Both the position numbers and the translations under genes were made by a program. Positions 25,919 through 35,458 of a stretch of 64,000 bases of DNA are shown here, in pieces. The notes under the pieces were generated by a model. The model was given only the letters and a program-made list of their open reading frames with translations. It was not told the DNA's origin and searched no databases. Source of the DNA: Mycobacterium marinum (GTDB taxonomy: Bacteria; Actinomycetota; Actinomycetes; Mycobacteriales; Mycobacteriaceae); NCBI RefSeq assembly GCF_003391395.1, contig NZ_CP024190.1, positions 2,914,001 through 2,978,000 on the forward strand, given 5' to 3'. Position 1 is the stretch's first letter. Every line of letters starts with the position of its first letter.

Positions 25919-26389
25919 CTAGATATGGGGTTTGCTCTCTTGCGCGCCAGCCCCAAGGAGGCTGTCGACCGGCGCAGCGTTGTCGGCCTCCGCTGCGGTC
26001 ATCATGATGGTGTGCGCCTGGTCGGAGCCGGCCTGAGGGGAAACCACCAGCAGGACGATCTTGTTGCGATTGAGTCCGAGGACTTCGACGGTGTTGACCG
26101 GCTGGAGGCGATATCCATCGAGTCGTACCGTTCGTCCACCGGTCGCAAATTTACTTGGCGGCAAGGACCATTCGTTCACGTTGTAGATCACGCGGCTGAT
26201 TGGTCCAAGGCGGACCGACAGCACCGAAAGCAGATCGGGCAGTTCTGTCGTGAGGTCCGCGCTGTGCGGCCACCATGCGCCGTCGACATACCCGCTCTGT
26301 GGAGCCTTGGGCTTGAGCCTCAAGCGCGGGGTGCTTTCCGGAGGGGTGTGCCGGCTGCCGACCTCGTGTTGACCCTTCTTCAGCGTCAT
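25919..26389 (-). CDS. DUF5994 family protein
   Basis: 156 aa. Matches the mycobacterial DUF5994 pattern: TPRLRLKPKAPQSGYVDGAWWPHSADLTTELPDLL, then VRLGPISRVIYNVNEW, then VRLDGYRLQPVNTVEVLGL, then IVLLVVSPQAGSDQAHTIMM. No function is known for the family. The box AGGAG lies upstream of ATG 26389 within the diverged repeat B. The gene stands alone in an otherwise gene-poor region. Confidence 0.82.
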   Translation of the reverse strand: MTLKKGQHEVGSRHTPPESTPRLRLKPKAPQSGYVDGAWWPHSADLTTELPDLLSVLSVRLGPISRVIYNVNEWSLPPSKFATGGRTVRLDGYRLQPVNTVEVLGLNRNKIVLLVVSPQAGSDQAHTIMMTAAEADNAAPVDSLLGAGAQESKPHI

Positions 26390-26452
26390 ATCGACGCTCC
26401 TGTCTCGACCGCGAAACCGGCCAAATTATTCGAATCGGCGACGACGTGGCTT
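26381..26452. repeat. Diverged repeat, copy B (DUF5994 5' region)
   Basis: Counterpart of 25472-25546; it covers the start codon and leader of the intact DUF5994 gene. Roughly four bases in five agree by eye. Confidence 0.75.
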
Positions 26453-27535
26453 GACTAGCCAGGTGCGGTGTATCGACGATGCTTCTCACACTACTCGGGT
26501 GGTCCAGCACCAATGGCTACCCGCCGGTTGGTACGACCGACACACCTCCAGCGCATGGCGGGCAGTTGGTCGATCGACTCTGCAGACGGATCGCCATGAG
26601 TTGCGGCTGCCACAACTAACCAGTTCAGCGTAATCCCGCTGGAGCTTCTAGCAGGCAACACGGTGTCATAGCTATCGCAGCCGGTGGCTGTGCGCATCGG
26701 TGTTTGCCGCGGTATGGCAGGACCGCGTCTGCCGAGTGTCGTTGTTCCTACTGCGAAAGCCGCGGCTATCACACGGAAATCCACTGGGCGGAGATTGAGT
26801 TTCGGTTGCGGCGAAGCCGGGGGGATTGCCAGTCTCGACGTGGCAGCTGGGCCGGACAAGTTGGCGGGTCGCATTCACTAATGGGCGCCACCTCAGCCAG
26901 GATCACAATGGTTGCGAGTATCACCGCGGTGGCGTCGAACTTATGGATCCGGTTGGTTTCCACGCCTATGACTTGCGGAGTCTTGATACGTCCACAGCTG
27001 CGGTGCGCGCGTCGACCCCCTAGGTGGAGCCTTGAAAACTACTGTGCAGCTTGATGGTTGCCGCCCAAATGGGCTCCGGTCGTCGGAGCGTATGACGCCG
27101 TCATTCAGCGCAACCTCCGACCGCTTGCCGTGGCGTAGGCGAGGATGGGCAGGCGTATCTGCGCACCGCGGCCGGTAGGCCTTGACGCTCGTCGAGGTGC
27201 GTCGGGGAACGCACCCAGTGGGGCGTCCAGGCCCATGTTGCGCGACACGACTGAGCTGATCCTCGACAGGGATGCGCCGGCAATGCTTCGCCCTGGAAGT
27301 TCGGCGTGTTTCGCGCCAGTGATCGGAGTATGGTGAAACGCATCGGCGTTGTTTCGTGCCGGATTGCGGATTGGGTCATGTCCCAGCGTCCGCGCGACCG
27401 AAGATGGAGAACAACGCTTCCAGAGTTCGTGACGGGCCGCGTGCGGTTCAGCCTATTGTGCTTCGGCCCGTGCCGCGCGCCAGGATCGAAGGCCTTGATG
27501 TGAAAGGGAATAAGACGGCACAGCTTATCCCCATT
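26453..27535. other. Gene-poor region upstream of the WS/DGAT-like gene
   Basis: About 1.1 kb with no frame that shows family similarity or a convincing start. A minus-strand frame spanning 27101-27637 has no recognisable domain and overlaps the next gene. No RNA gene seen. Confidence 0.45.
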
Positions 27536-27548
27536 GGAGGGTGTGCTG

Positions 27549-29057
27549 GTGGTTACACGATTGTCGAGAGCCGATGGGCTGTCTCTACACGCACAGAGCT
27601 GGAAGGCGCCCGCGCATACGGTCACCGTGGTCGTCATTGATGCCTCGGCGAACCTCAGCCATCAACGGCTACAACAACATGTAGCCACGGCGTTGCCGCA
27701 GTTGGCACGATTTCGCAGCCGGCTGGTGACCAAGCCGCTCAACGTGGGCCAGCCCATTTGGGCCGAGATCGACGACTTCGACCCTTCTTCGCAGATTCAC
27801 AGCGCTACGGTTCGCGCTCCCGGCACCCGCCGTGAGTTAGCCGACCTGATCGCGGATCTGAGCGCCGAGCGCCCGGATTGCCGTAGCCGACTCTGGGAAG
27901 CGTGGAGTATCGACGGTCTCGAAGGAGACCGGTGGGCGCTCGCGGTGAGGATGTCGCCCGTTCTCAACGATGGGGTTGGGGGAGCGGCGTCCTTGTGGCC
28001 TCGATTGTTGAGTGCGGGGCCGGATGCTGATCCGGCGATGAGAGTGTCAGCCGAGCCGAGTTTGGGCTCGGCGCCGTCGGTCGTCGGGTTGGTGACCGAC
28101 GTGGTGACCGAGGTTCTCGAGAACCACCTCATTGGTATGCGCCTGATCACCGCGGCAGTGTCCGGTGTCCTGCAGTCTGTCCATGGTCGACTGCTCGAAG
28201 GCCGTACGCCGACTCGCACGGACTCGCAGCTGCCCTCGATAAGTGGGCCAGTGCCGAATACCGTGCTCAATGCGCCGTTGACCAGGCGGCGTTCGGTGGC
28301 GTTCGACACGATCCTGCTGGCAGACGTGAAGGCTGTCAGCGAAGCGTTCGGGGGCAGCGTCATCAACGTCGTTTTGGCTGCCTGCACCATGTCATTGCGT
28401 ACGTGGTTGCAGCGGCACGCAAAGGTGCCGGACCATCCGCTGCTGATGCGAATGCCCTTTTCGTTGCCAGCTAAGGCTCACAGTGGAATCGGCAAAGTAC
28501 TGGCTGCCGGCAGGCTTCGCATCCCCGTCCACCTCGATGATCCTGTGCAGATTCTCGCCAACCTGCATACTGCGACCGAGAGACTGAGCGCGGTCCGGGG
28601 AAAAGGGGGCGGGAGGCGCGTTGCCGCAATTGATTTAGAACTAGTTGCGTCGCTGATCCCGTCGCCTGCGGCTCACGTCGGCATGGGGCTCTACACGTAT
28701 TCGGGCCTGCGACGGCGGCTCACGCCGATCTGCCATGGCAGCGTGTCCTATATTCCTCTGGATCCAGCGCTAACGTACTGTGCCGGCGGCAAAGTCGTGG
28801 GTGTGCATACTGTGGGTCCACTGGCAGAGGGAAGTGGTCTAAACATTGCGCTGACCTCCCGTGGCAAGCAGTTGGATGTCAGCGTATGCGCGTGTCCGGA
28901 CAATGTGCCCGATGTTGCGGAGATCGCAGCCGGGATCTCACACGCCGTCGACCTGCTGGTGGCGGCCGCACAGGAATCTCCTCGCGGGCAAGGCCGTTCC
29001 GTCGTTACCGAGATGACGGCGCACCTCGCGAGTCACACGCGTGACCAGACCCACTGA
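27549..29057 (+). CDS. WS/DGAT-like acyltransferase, catalytic motif lost
   Basis: 502 aa from GTG 27549, with GGAGG eight bases upstream. It has the layout of mycobacterial wax ester synthase/diacylglycerol acyltransferases: LSRADGLSLHAQSW at the N-terminus, a FRSRLV segment, INVVLAACTMSLRTWL in the middle and SGLNIALTSRGKQLDVSVCACPD near the C-terminus. The catalytic HHxxxDG is replaced by SPVLNDG, so both histidines are gone. It is unlikely to make triacylglycerol or wax by the usual mechanism. It may be a degenerate or structural paralogue. Convergent with glgP. Confidence 0.85.
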   Translation: MVTRLSRADGLSLHAQSWKAPAHTVTVVVIDASANLSHQRLQQHVATALPQLARFRSRLVTKPLNVGQPIWAEIDDFDPSSQIHSATVRAPGTRRELADLIADLSAERPDCRSRLWEAWSIDGLEGDRWALAVRMSPVLNDGVGGAASLWPRLLSAGPDADPAMRVSAEPSLGSAPSVVGLVTDVVTEVLENHLIGMRLITAAVSGVLQSVHGRLLEGRTPTRTDSQLPSISGPVPNTVLNAPLTRRRSVAFDTILLADVKAVSEAFGGSVINVVLAACTMSLRTWLQRHAKVPDHPLLMRMPFSLPAKAHSGIGKVLAAGRLRIPVHLDDPVQILANLHTATERLSAVRGKGGGRRVAAIDLELVASLIPSPAAHVGMGLYTYSGLRRRLTPICHGSVSYIPLDPALTYCAGGKVVGVHTVGPLAEGSGLNIALTSRGKQLDVSVCACPDNVPDVAEIAAGISHAVDLLVAAAQESPRGQGRSVVTEMTAHLASHTRDQTH

Positions 29058-29169
29058 CCAGCGGGCCGTGCTTGACGGTGTCACGTCGCGTCGAAGGGGC
29101 TGGGTGCGAGGTCCGTGTGCCGAGCTGGATGGGAGGCGGCCCGCCGTGCTGTTGCAGTACCCGTGATGA

Positions 29170-31686
29170 TCAGCCACTGGGGGCACCGATCGTCACCGCA
29201 GTGATGTTCCAGATATCATCGCAATACTCGGCAATCGCGCGATCCGAGGAGAACTTCCCGCTGTAGGCGGAGTTGAGAATGGACTTGCGGGTCCAGCTTT
29301 CGGTGTCTTGCCAGGTGGTGCTGACTTCCTGCTGGGCGCGCAGGTAGTCGGCGTAGTCGGCATTGACCAAGAACGGATCCCGCTCGGTCAGGTTGGCGAC
29401 CAGCGGCGTAAACACCTCCGGGTCAGCGCCGGAGAATGTTCCCGCGCCGATCAGCTCCAGCGCCGCGGCCAGTTCGGTGTTTTCGCGGATGTAGTCGCGG
29501 GGACGATAGCCCTTGGCAAGAACGCGCTGCACGTCCGGGACGGTCAGGCCGAACAGGAAGAAATTCTGCGCGCCCACCTGCTCCCGGATCTCGACGTTGG
29601 CCCCGTCGAGGGTGCCGATGGTCAGTGCACCATTCATCATGAACTTCATGTTGCCCGTGCCGGATGCTTCCTTGCCGGCCGTGGAGATCTGCTCGGAGAG
29701 GTCGGCCGCCGGATAGATCAGCTGGCCGCTTTGCACATTGAAGTTCGGGATGAACGCGACCTTCATCCGGTCGTTGACGTCGGGATCGGAGTTGACGATA
29801 TCCGCGACGGAGTTGATCAGTTTGATGATGAGTTTGGCCATGATGTAGCCGGGTGCGGCCTTGCCGCCGAAAATGTATGCGCGCGGAGCGATTTCCAGAT
29901 CCGGATTGAGTTTGAGCCGGTGGTAGGCGGTGATGATGTGCAGCACGTTGAGGTGCTGGCGCTTGTATTCGTGGATGCGCTTGACCTGGATGTCGAAAAG
30001 CCAGTCCGGGTCGAGCTCGATACCGGTGCAGGACCGCACATGATCCGATAGCCGGGCCTTGTTGGTCCGTTTGACGGCCCGCCACCGCTGCTGAAATGCC
30101 GAATCACCGGCCAACGGCGCCAGCTCGCTCAAGCGGTCCAGGTTGCGCAACCACCCCGGGCCGAGTGTTTCATCGAGCAGTTTGCGCAGGCCGGGATTGG
30201 CCAGGGCAACGAATCGGCGCGGGGTCACCCCGTTGGTCTTGTTGCTGAATCGCTGCGGCCACATCTCGTAGAAGTCTTTGAGCACAGTGGTTTTCAACAG
30301 CTCGGAGTGCAGCGCCGCGACACCGTTGACCGCGTGGCTGCCCACGGTCGCCAGATGCGCCATTCGGATGCTCCGGTCGCCGTCCTCACCGATCAGCGAC
30401 ATCCGCCGGACCCGGTTCTCATCGCCGGGAAACCGTGCCCGCACCTCGTCGAGGAAACGCCGGTTGATCTCGTAGATGATCTCCAGATGTCGCGGCAGGA
30501 ACCGCTCAAACATCGACAGGGGCCAGGTTTCGAGAGCTTCCGGCAACAGGGTGTGATTGGTGTAGGCCAGCGACGCCACGGTGATCCGCCAGGCCTCCTC
30601 CCAATCCAGGTCACGTTCATCGACCAGCAGCCGCATCAGCTCGGCCACGGCGATCGAGGGGTGGGTGTCGTTGAGTTGAATCGCCACGCGGTTGGGCAGC
30701 TCCTGCACGGGCAAGCCGGCGAAGTCCTCGAGCAGGTGCAGGATGTCCTGCAGCGAACAGGACACAAAGAAATACTGCTGGGCCAGCCGCAGTTGTTTGC
30801 CGACTTCCGGCTCATCGTTGGGGTAGAGCACCTTGGTGACGGTTTCGGACACCACCTGGTCATCGACCGCCCGGTAATAGTCGCCGGCGTTGAACGCATC
30901 CAGCGCCAGTGACTGGATGGCCCGGGCGCTCCACAGCGTGAGGGTGTTGCAGGTGTTGACTCCGTAGCCCTGAATGGGCGTGCCGTAGTAGACGCCCTTG
31001 ACCGCGCGCTGGGGAATCCAGCGCACCCGGTATCTGTCCCGCTCATCGATGTAGGACTCGGTGCGGCCGCCCCAGCCGACCCGGTAGTTCAGTTCGGGTT
31101 TGACGATCTCCCAGGGATTGCCGTCGGCCAGCCAGTTGTCGGTCTTCTCCACCTGCCAGCCGTCGCGGATCTCCTGGTCGAAGATGCCGAACTCGTAGCG
31201 GATCCCGTAGCCGACCGCCGGGCGCTGCAGGGTGGCCAGCGAGTCCAGATAGCAGGCCGCGAGCCGGCCCAACCCTCCATTGCCCAGGCCGGGCTCCTCC
31301 TCGCAGGCCAGTACCTCGTCAAAGTCTTGCCCCAGCGCGGTCAGCGCGGCGCGCGCCTCCTCCTCGATCTGCAGGTTGAGCAAGTTGTTGCCCAAGTGCG
31401 GCCCGAGCAGAAACTCCGCCGACAGGTAACAGGCCACTTTGCGCGAGAGATCCAGATAGGTCTGGGTGGTCTCGATCCAGCGCTGCTGCATCCGATCGCG
31501 CACGGCCAGCGCGAGCGCCCGGTAGTAGTGCTTGGGCTCCAGCAGGGCCGCGGGACGCCCGAGCGAATAGCGCAGGTGGTCTTCGATCGCCTGACGCAGC
31601 GCATCGGAACTCATTCCGGTGCGCACATCGCCGACATTCGTGGCTGCGGTGGCCGCCTGGGCCGCGGGCAGAATGACATCACTCAT
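29170..31686 (-). CDS. glgP: Glycogen/alpha-glucan phosphorylase
   Basis: 838 aa from ATG 31686 with GGGGGAAG upstream, the length of the E. coli-type family. It releases glucose-1-phosphate from glycogen or maltodextrin. Family blocks are clear: LSAEFLLGPHLGNNL, EEEPGLGNGGLGRLAACYLDSLAT, RVGWGG, QLNDTHPSIAVAELMRL, FSNKTNGVTPRRFV, DIQVKRIHEYKRQHLN, and EASGTGNMKFMMNGALTIGT with the PLP lysine K681. This is the longer GT35 form rather than the Thermotoga-like form I associate with Rv1328. It appears monocistronic. Confidence 0.96.
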   Translation of the reverse strand: MSDVILPAAQAATAATNVGDVRTGMSSDALRQAIEDHLRYSLGRPAALLEPKHYYRALALAVRDRMQQRWIETTQTYLDLSRKVACYLSAEFLLGPHLGNNLLNLQIEEEARAALTALGQDFDEVLACEEEPGLGNGGLGRLAACYLDSLATLQRPAVGYGIRYEFGIFDQEIRDGWQVEKTDNWLADGNPWEIVKPELNYRVGWGGRTESYIDERDRYRVRWIPQRAVKGVYYGTPIQGYGVNTCNTLTLWSARAIQSLALDAFNAGDYYRAVDDQVVSETVTKVLYPNDEPEVGKQLRLAQQYFFVSCSLQDILHLLEDFAGLPVQELPNRVAIQLNDTHPSIAVAELMRLLVDERDLDWEEAWRITVASLAYTNHTLLPEALETWPLSMFERFLPRHLEIIYEINRRFLDEVRARFPGDENRVRRMSLIGEDGDRSIRMAHLATVGSHAVNGVAALHSELLKTTVLKDFYEMWPQRFSNKTNGVTPRRFVALANPGLRKLLDETLGPGWLRNLDRLSELAPLAGDSAFQQRWRAVKRTNKARLSDHVRSCTGIELDPDWLFDIQVKRIHEYKRQHLNVLHIITAYHRLKLNPDLEIAPRAYIFGGKAAPGYIMAKLIIKLINSVADIVNSDPDVNDRMKVAFIPNFNVQSGQLIYPAADLSEQISTAGKEASGTGNMKFMMNGALTIGTLDGANVEIREQVGAQNFFLFGLTVPDVQRVLAKGYRPRDYIRENTELAAALELIGAGTFSGADPEVFTPLVANLTERDPFLVNADYADYLRAQQEVSTTWQDTESWTRKSILNSAYSGKFSSDRAIAEYCDDIWNITAVTIGAPSG

Positions 31687-31821
31687 GGTCGCGCTTCCCC
31701 CATTGGTTTCCAGCCGGCCTGATGCCTGCGAGTATCGCACCGGAGAGTGAATCGCTTCATGAATATCTGCTGCCGCGACACCGCCGCGGCAGCACGGCGA
31801 CGGCGGGCAGCGCCGAATCGA

Positions 31822-32499
31822 TCATTCCCGCGGCGTCGGCTTCATCGACCCGATGAAGTAGGTCTCTTGGCCGGTCGGGTATCCGCCGCCGTCGGTGGCG
31901 ATATGCACGTGGTCGTAGTGGTTGAGCGTTTCGGAGCCGTAGTCCGCCGTCCAGCTCGGCGCCCCGATGCCCGGGTAGATCTTCTGCCGCCAGATCACGT
32001 GAAGCACACCCCAGCGCTTGGCGTTGGCCAACGCGTAGCCGGCGATCTGGTTGCCCAGCTCGATTCCCGCGGGGCTGCCGTGGTCGGGGATCATCACGTC
32101 GATGGCCAACCCGTTGGGATGCCACTTCAACGGATCCTGCCGGAACCCGCCGATGGTGGTGATCTGAGGAAACAAGACGCTGATGGCGCGGGCCGCCCAG
32201 ATGGTCTTGACCTGCAACCCACTTTCCGGCGCGACACCGGAGGGCAGCGAGAACTGGAATTCCTGAGCTGCCACCGGCGCGTTCGCCGCCAGCGATTGGG
32301 CCTCCACCGGACTGGCGGTGTGCGGCGCGCTGACCGGTGCGGGTGCCGGGGATGCGGGGGACACCGGAGCGACCGCCGGCGGCTCGACACAACAGGGAGG
32401 CTTGGCGTTCTGGGCGTAGATCATGGCGGCCGACAAGGCCAGCGAGGCCGCGAATGCCAACCACCGGCCCCGGCCATTGCCGAAGACGTTAATGCCCAC
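31822..32499 (-). CDS. Exported M15-like (ARB_07466 C-terminal type) protein
   Basis: 225 aa from GTG 32499. An N-terminal hydrophobic segment (WLAFAASLALSAAMIYA) acts as signal or anchor, then a Pro/Ala-rich linker. The C-terminal half has WHPNGLAIDVMIPDHG and HYDHVHIATDGG, the His/Asp/His zinc-site spacing of LAS/M15-type D-Ala peptidases. Mycobacterial homologues of this type are common and uncharacterised. A peptidoglycan-directed role is inferred from the fold. It is divergent from the Ntn hydrolase gene. Confidence 0.8.
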   Translation of the reverse strand: MGINVFGNGRGRWLAFAASLALSAAMIYAQNAKPPCCVEPPAVAPVSPASPAPAPVSAPHTASPVEAQSLAANAPVAAQEFQFSLPSGVAPESGLQVKTIWAARAISVLFPQITTIGGFRQDPLKWHPNGLAIDVMIPDHGSPAGIELGNQIAGYALANAKRWGVLHVIWRQKIYPGIGAPSWTADYGSETLNHYDHVHIATDGGGYPTGQETYFIGSMKPTPRE

Positions 32500-32750
32500 G
32501 AAACAGCACTCTAGTGTCGGGTGAGACGGGTGGGACAGTGTTTTGGCCGTTGGGTTTCTGGCTTTGTGCGCCGGCGGATGCTCGACCGGATCGGGGCGGT
32601 GCCGCCCGCGGTCGGGTCAGAACTGCGAAGGTCCATAATTGGGTTCGACGCCAAAGCATCGGCACTGGTTGGTCGATGACGACGGCTTGTTCGGGATCAG
32701 CTTGACCCAGAACCGGTTTCGTGGTCAGTCGCTTCAGGAACGGGAGTCGC

Positions 32751-33737
32751 ATGTGTACCCGCATTCTCTACAAGACCGGCACGGGGACCTACGTCACCGG
32801 ACGCGGCATGGACTGGAACGACCTGGACATGCAGACGGACTGCTGGGTGTTTCCCCGCGGCATGCGCCGCGACGGCGGGGTGGGGGCGGGGTCGATCACG
32901 TGGACCTCGAAGTACGGCTCGGTCATCCTGAGCGTCTACGAACTGGCGACCTCCGACGGCGTCAACGAAGCGGGGATGGTGGGCAACCTGCTCTACCTGA
33001 CCGAGTCCGATTACGGCGACCAGGGCGCCCGGTCCAAGCCGACGGTCTCGGTGGGGGCCTGGCTGCAATACCTGCTCGACAATTTCGGCACCGTCGCTGA
33101 GGCGGTCGAGGCGATGAGCGCCGATCCGATGATGGTGGTCTCGGCCGACGCGCCGAACGGACGTGCCGCCTCGGTGCATGTCGCGTTGTCCGACGCCGGT
33201 GGCGATTCGGCGATCTTCGAGTACCTCGACGCCAAGCTGGTGATCCACCACAGTCGTGACCACACTGTGTTGACGAATTCGCCGGTATTCGAGCAGCAAC
33301 TTGCCATCAATACCTACTGGGACCTGATCGGCGGGCACAACATGCTGCCGGGAACCATCACCTCCGCGGACCGCTTCGTGCGCGCCAGCTACGCCCTGAA
33401 GGCGTCACCGCAATTCAGTGACCGGCGCCAAGCGGTGGCGGCGGTGTTCTCGCAGATGCGCTCGATCGGCGTGCCGCTGGGTATGAGTGACCCCGACAAG
33501 CCCAACATCGCGCCTACGTTGTGGCGATCGGTGGTCGACCACGACGCCCGGCGCTACTACTTCGACTCGGTGATCAACCCGTCGGTGATCTGGGTCGATC
33601 TCGACAAGGTCGATCTGACGCCCGGCGCGCAACCGATGAAGCTCACCGTCGGTGTCCCCGACGATCAGGGCGGCGATGTGTCGCAGAAGTTCGAGCCGGC
33701 CGCGCCGTTCCACTTCCTGGCACCGACTCCGCGCTGA
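32751..33737 (+). CDS. Ntn hydrolase, choloylglycine hydrolase/penicillin V acylase family
   Basis: 328 aa from ATG 32751, box GGGAG. The sequence begins M-C-T-R, so removal of Met exposes a catalytic Cys, as in linear-amide C-N hydrolases. Other family marks: GRGMDWNDLDMQTDCWVFPRGM, NEAGMVGNLLYL, ADAPNGRAASVHVAL, VLTNSPVFEQQLAINTYWD and NPSVIWVDLDKVDL. It lacks a signal peptide. Substrates could be bile salts, N-acyl-homoserine lactones or penicillin V; none can be chosen from sequence. Confidence 0.92.
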   Translation: MCTRILYKTGTGTYVTGRGMDWNDLDMQTDCWVFPRGMRRDGGVGAGSITWTSKYGSVILSVYELATSDGVNEAGMVGNLLYLTESDYGDQGARSKPTVSVGAWLQYLLDNFGTVAEAVEAMSADPMMVVSADAPNGRAASVHVALSDAGGDSAIFEYLDAKLVIHHSRDHTVLTNSPVFEQQLAINTYWDLIGGHNMLPGTITSADRFVRASYALKASPQFSDRRQAVAAVFSQMRSIGVPLGMSDPDKPNIAPTLWRSVVDHDARRYYFDSVINPSVIWVDLDKVDLTPGAQPMKLTVGVPDDQGGDVSQKFEPAAPFHFLAPTPR

Positions 33738-33898
33738 GCTGCCTCGCGGCGACTCGGCGGCGGTGCCTGGCCGGATTCGGGCTACTCGTCGCCATTGGGT
33801 TGAGCAAATTCATCGGCGGCTAGTCTGTTGCCTTACAACTGGCTTACATTTGCCCTATAAATGTCCAACGAATCTGTGCGTCTTCGAGAGGTAGCGAT

Positions 33899-35455
33899 AT
33901 GCCTGTTCCGTCATCCGCGGTCTTCGAGCGTCTACTGGGCCTTGCCGCGATCAAGGACGTCGATGCTCGTCCGACCCGGACCATCGACGAGGTCTTTACT
34001 GGCAAACCGTTGACCACCATCCCGGTCGGCACCGCCGAAGACGTCGAGGCAGCGTTTGCCGAAGCTCGCGCGGCACAAGCCAACTGGGCGAAGCGTCCGG
34101 TCAGCGAACGCGCGGAGGTCATCCGCCGCTACCGCGACCTGGTCATCGAGAACCGCGAGTTTCTGATGGACCTGCTGCAGGCCGAGGCGGGCAAGGCGCG
34201 CTGGGCGGCGCAGGAGGAAGTCGTCGACCTGGTAGCCAACGCCAACTACTACGCACGCGTGTCCGCGGGCCTGCTGAAGCCCCGCACGGTACAGGCGCTG
34301 CTGCCCGGGATCGGCAAGACCACGGTCGGCTACCAGCCCAAAGGCGTGGTCGGGGTGATTTCGCCATGGAATTACCCCATGACGCTCACGGCGTCGGACT
34401 CGGTTCCCGCGCTGATCGCGGGTAATGCGGTGGTGCTCAAGCCGGACAGCCAGACGCCGTACTGCGCACTGGCGTGCGCCGAGCTGCTGTACCGGGCCGG
34501 CCTGCCGCGCGCGTTGTATGCGGTTGTGCCGGGCCCGGGCTCGGTGGTGGGTACCGCGATCGCCGATAACTGCGACTACCTGATGTTCACCGGTTCGTCG
34601 GCGACGGGCGGCCGGCTTGCCGAGCACGCCGGCCGTCGGCTCATCGGTTTCTCGGCCGAACTCGGCGGCAAGAACGCGATGATCGTGACGCGCGGCGTCA
34701 ACCTCGACAAGGTGGCCAAGGCGGCCACCCGCGCCTGCTTCTCCAACGCGGGCCAATTGTGCATCTCCATCGAGCGGATCTACGTCGAGAAAGACATCGC
34801 CGACGAGTTCACCCGCAAGTTCGGCGATGCGGTGCGAGGCATGAAGCTCGGTACCGCCTACGACTTCTCGGTCGACATGGGCAGCTTGATCTCCGAGGGA
34901 CAGCTCAAGACCGTGTCCGGCCACGTGGATGACGCAACGGCCAAGGGCGCCAAGGTGATTGCGGGCGGCAAGGCTCGACCCGATGTCGGGCCGCTGTTCT
35001 ACGAGCCGACCGTGCTGACCGATGTCACCCACGAAATGGAATGCGCGGACAACGAAACGTTTGGGCCGCTCGTCTCGATCTACCCGGTTGCCGACGTCGA
35101 GGAGGCCGTTGAGAGGGCCAACGACACCGAATACGGGCTCAACGCCAGCGTATGGGCGGGCTCGACCGCCGAGGGGGAGAAGATCGCCTCCCGGTTGCGG
35201 TCGGGAACGGTGAACGTCAACGAGGGCTATGCCTTCGCCTGGGGAAGCCTGAGCGCACCGATGGGCGGCATGGGAATCTCCGGGGTCGGCCGCAGGCACG
35301 GTCCCGAGGGGCTGCTCAAGTACACCGAATCGCAGACGATCGCCACCGCTCGCGTATTCAACCTCGATCCGCCGATGGGCGTCCCGCCCACCCTCTGGCA
35401 GAAGTCGCTCTTGCCGATCGTGCGCACGGTGATGAAGCTGCCCGGGCGGAAGTGA
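33899..35455 (+). CDS. gabD2: Succinate-semialdehyde dehydrogenase GabD2
   Basis: 518 aa, the same length as M. tuberculosis Rv1731, which it matches closely from memory across the whole sequence. NAD(P)-dependent aldehyde dehydrogenase: oxyanion Asn in VISPWNYPMTL, the Glu in SAELGGKNAMIV, catalytic Cys in SNAGQLCISIERIYV, and ETFGPLVSIYPV near the C-terminus. It oxidises succinate semialdehyde to succinate in the mycobacterial GABA shunt/incomplete TCA route. Convergent with the lipoprotein gene three bases away. Confidence 0.96.
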   Translation: MPVPSSAVFERLLGLAAIKDVDARPTRTIDEVFTGKPLTTIPVGTAEDVEAAFAEARAAQANWAKRPVSERAEVIRRYRDLVIENREFLMDLLQAEAGKARWAAQEEVVDLVANANYYARVSAGLLKPRTVQALLPGIGKTTVGYQPKGVVGVISPWNYPMTLTASDSVPALIAGNAVVLKPDSQTPYCALACAELLYRAGLPRALYAVVPGPGSVVGTAIADNCDYLMFTGSSATGGRLAEHAGRRLIGFSAELGGKNAMIVTRGVNLDKVAKAATRACFSNAGQLCISIERIYVEKDIADEFTRKFGDAVRGMKLGTAYDFSVDMGSLISEGQLKTVSGHVDDATAKGAKVIAGGKARPDVGPLFYEPTVLTDVTHEMECADNETFGPLVSIYPVADVEEAVERANDTEYGLNASVWAGSTAEGEKIASRLRSGTVNVNEGYAFAWGSLSAPMGGMGISGVGRRHGPEGLLKYTESQTIATARVFNLDPPMGVPPTLWQKSLLPIVRTVMKLPGRK

Positions 35456-35458
35456 CCG

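Noticed and set aside
27101..27637. 178-codon minus frame upstream of the WS/DGAT-like gene
   Set aside because: No similarity and overlaps the start of the plus-strand gene.
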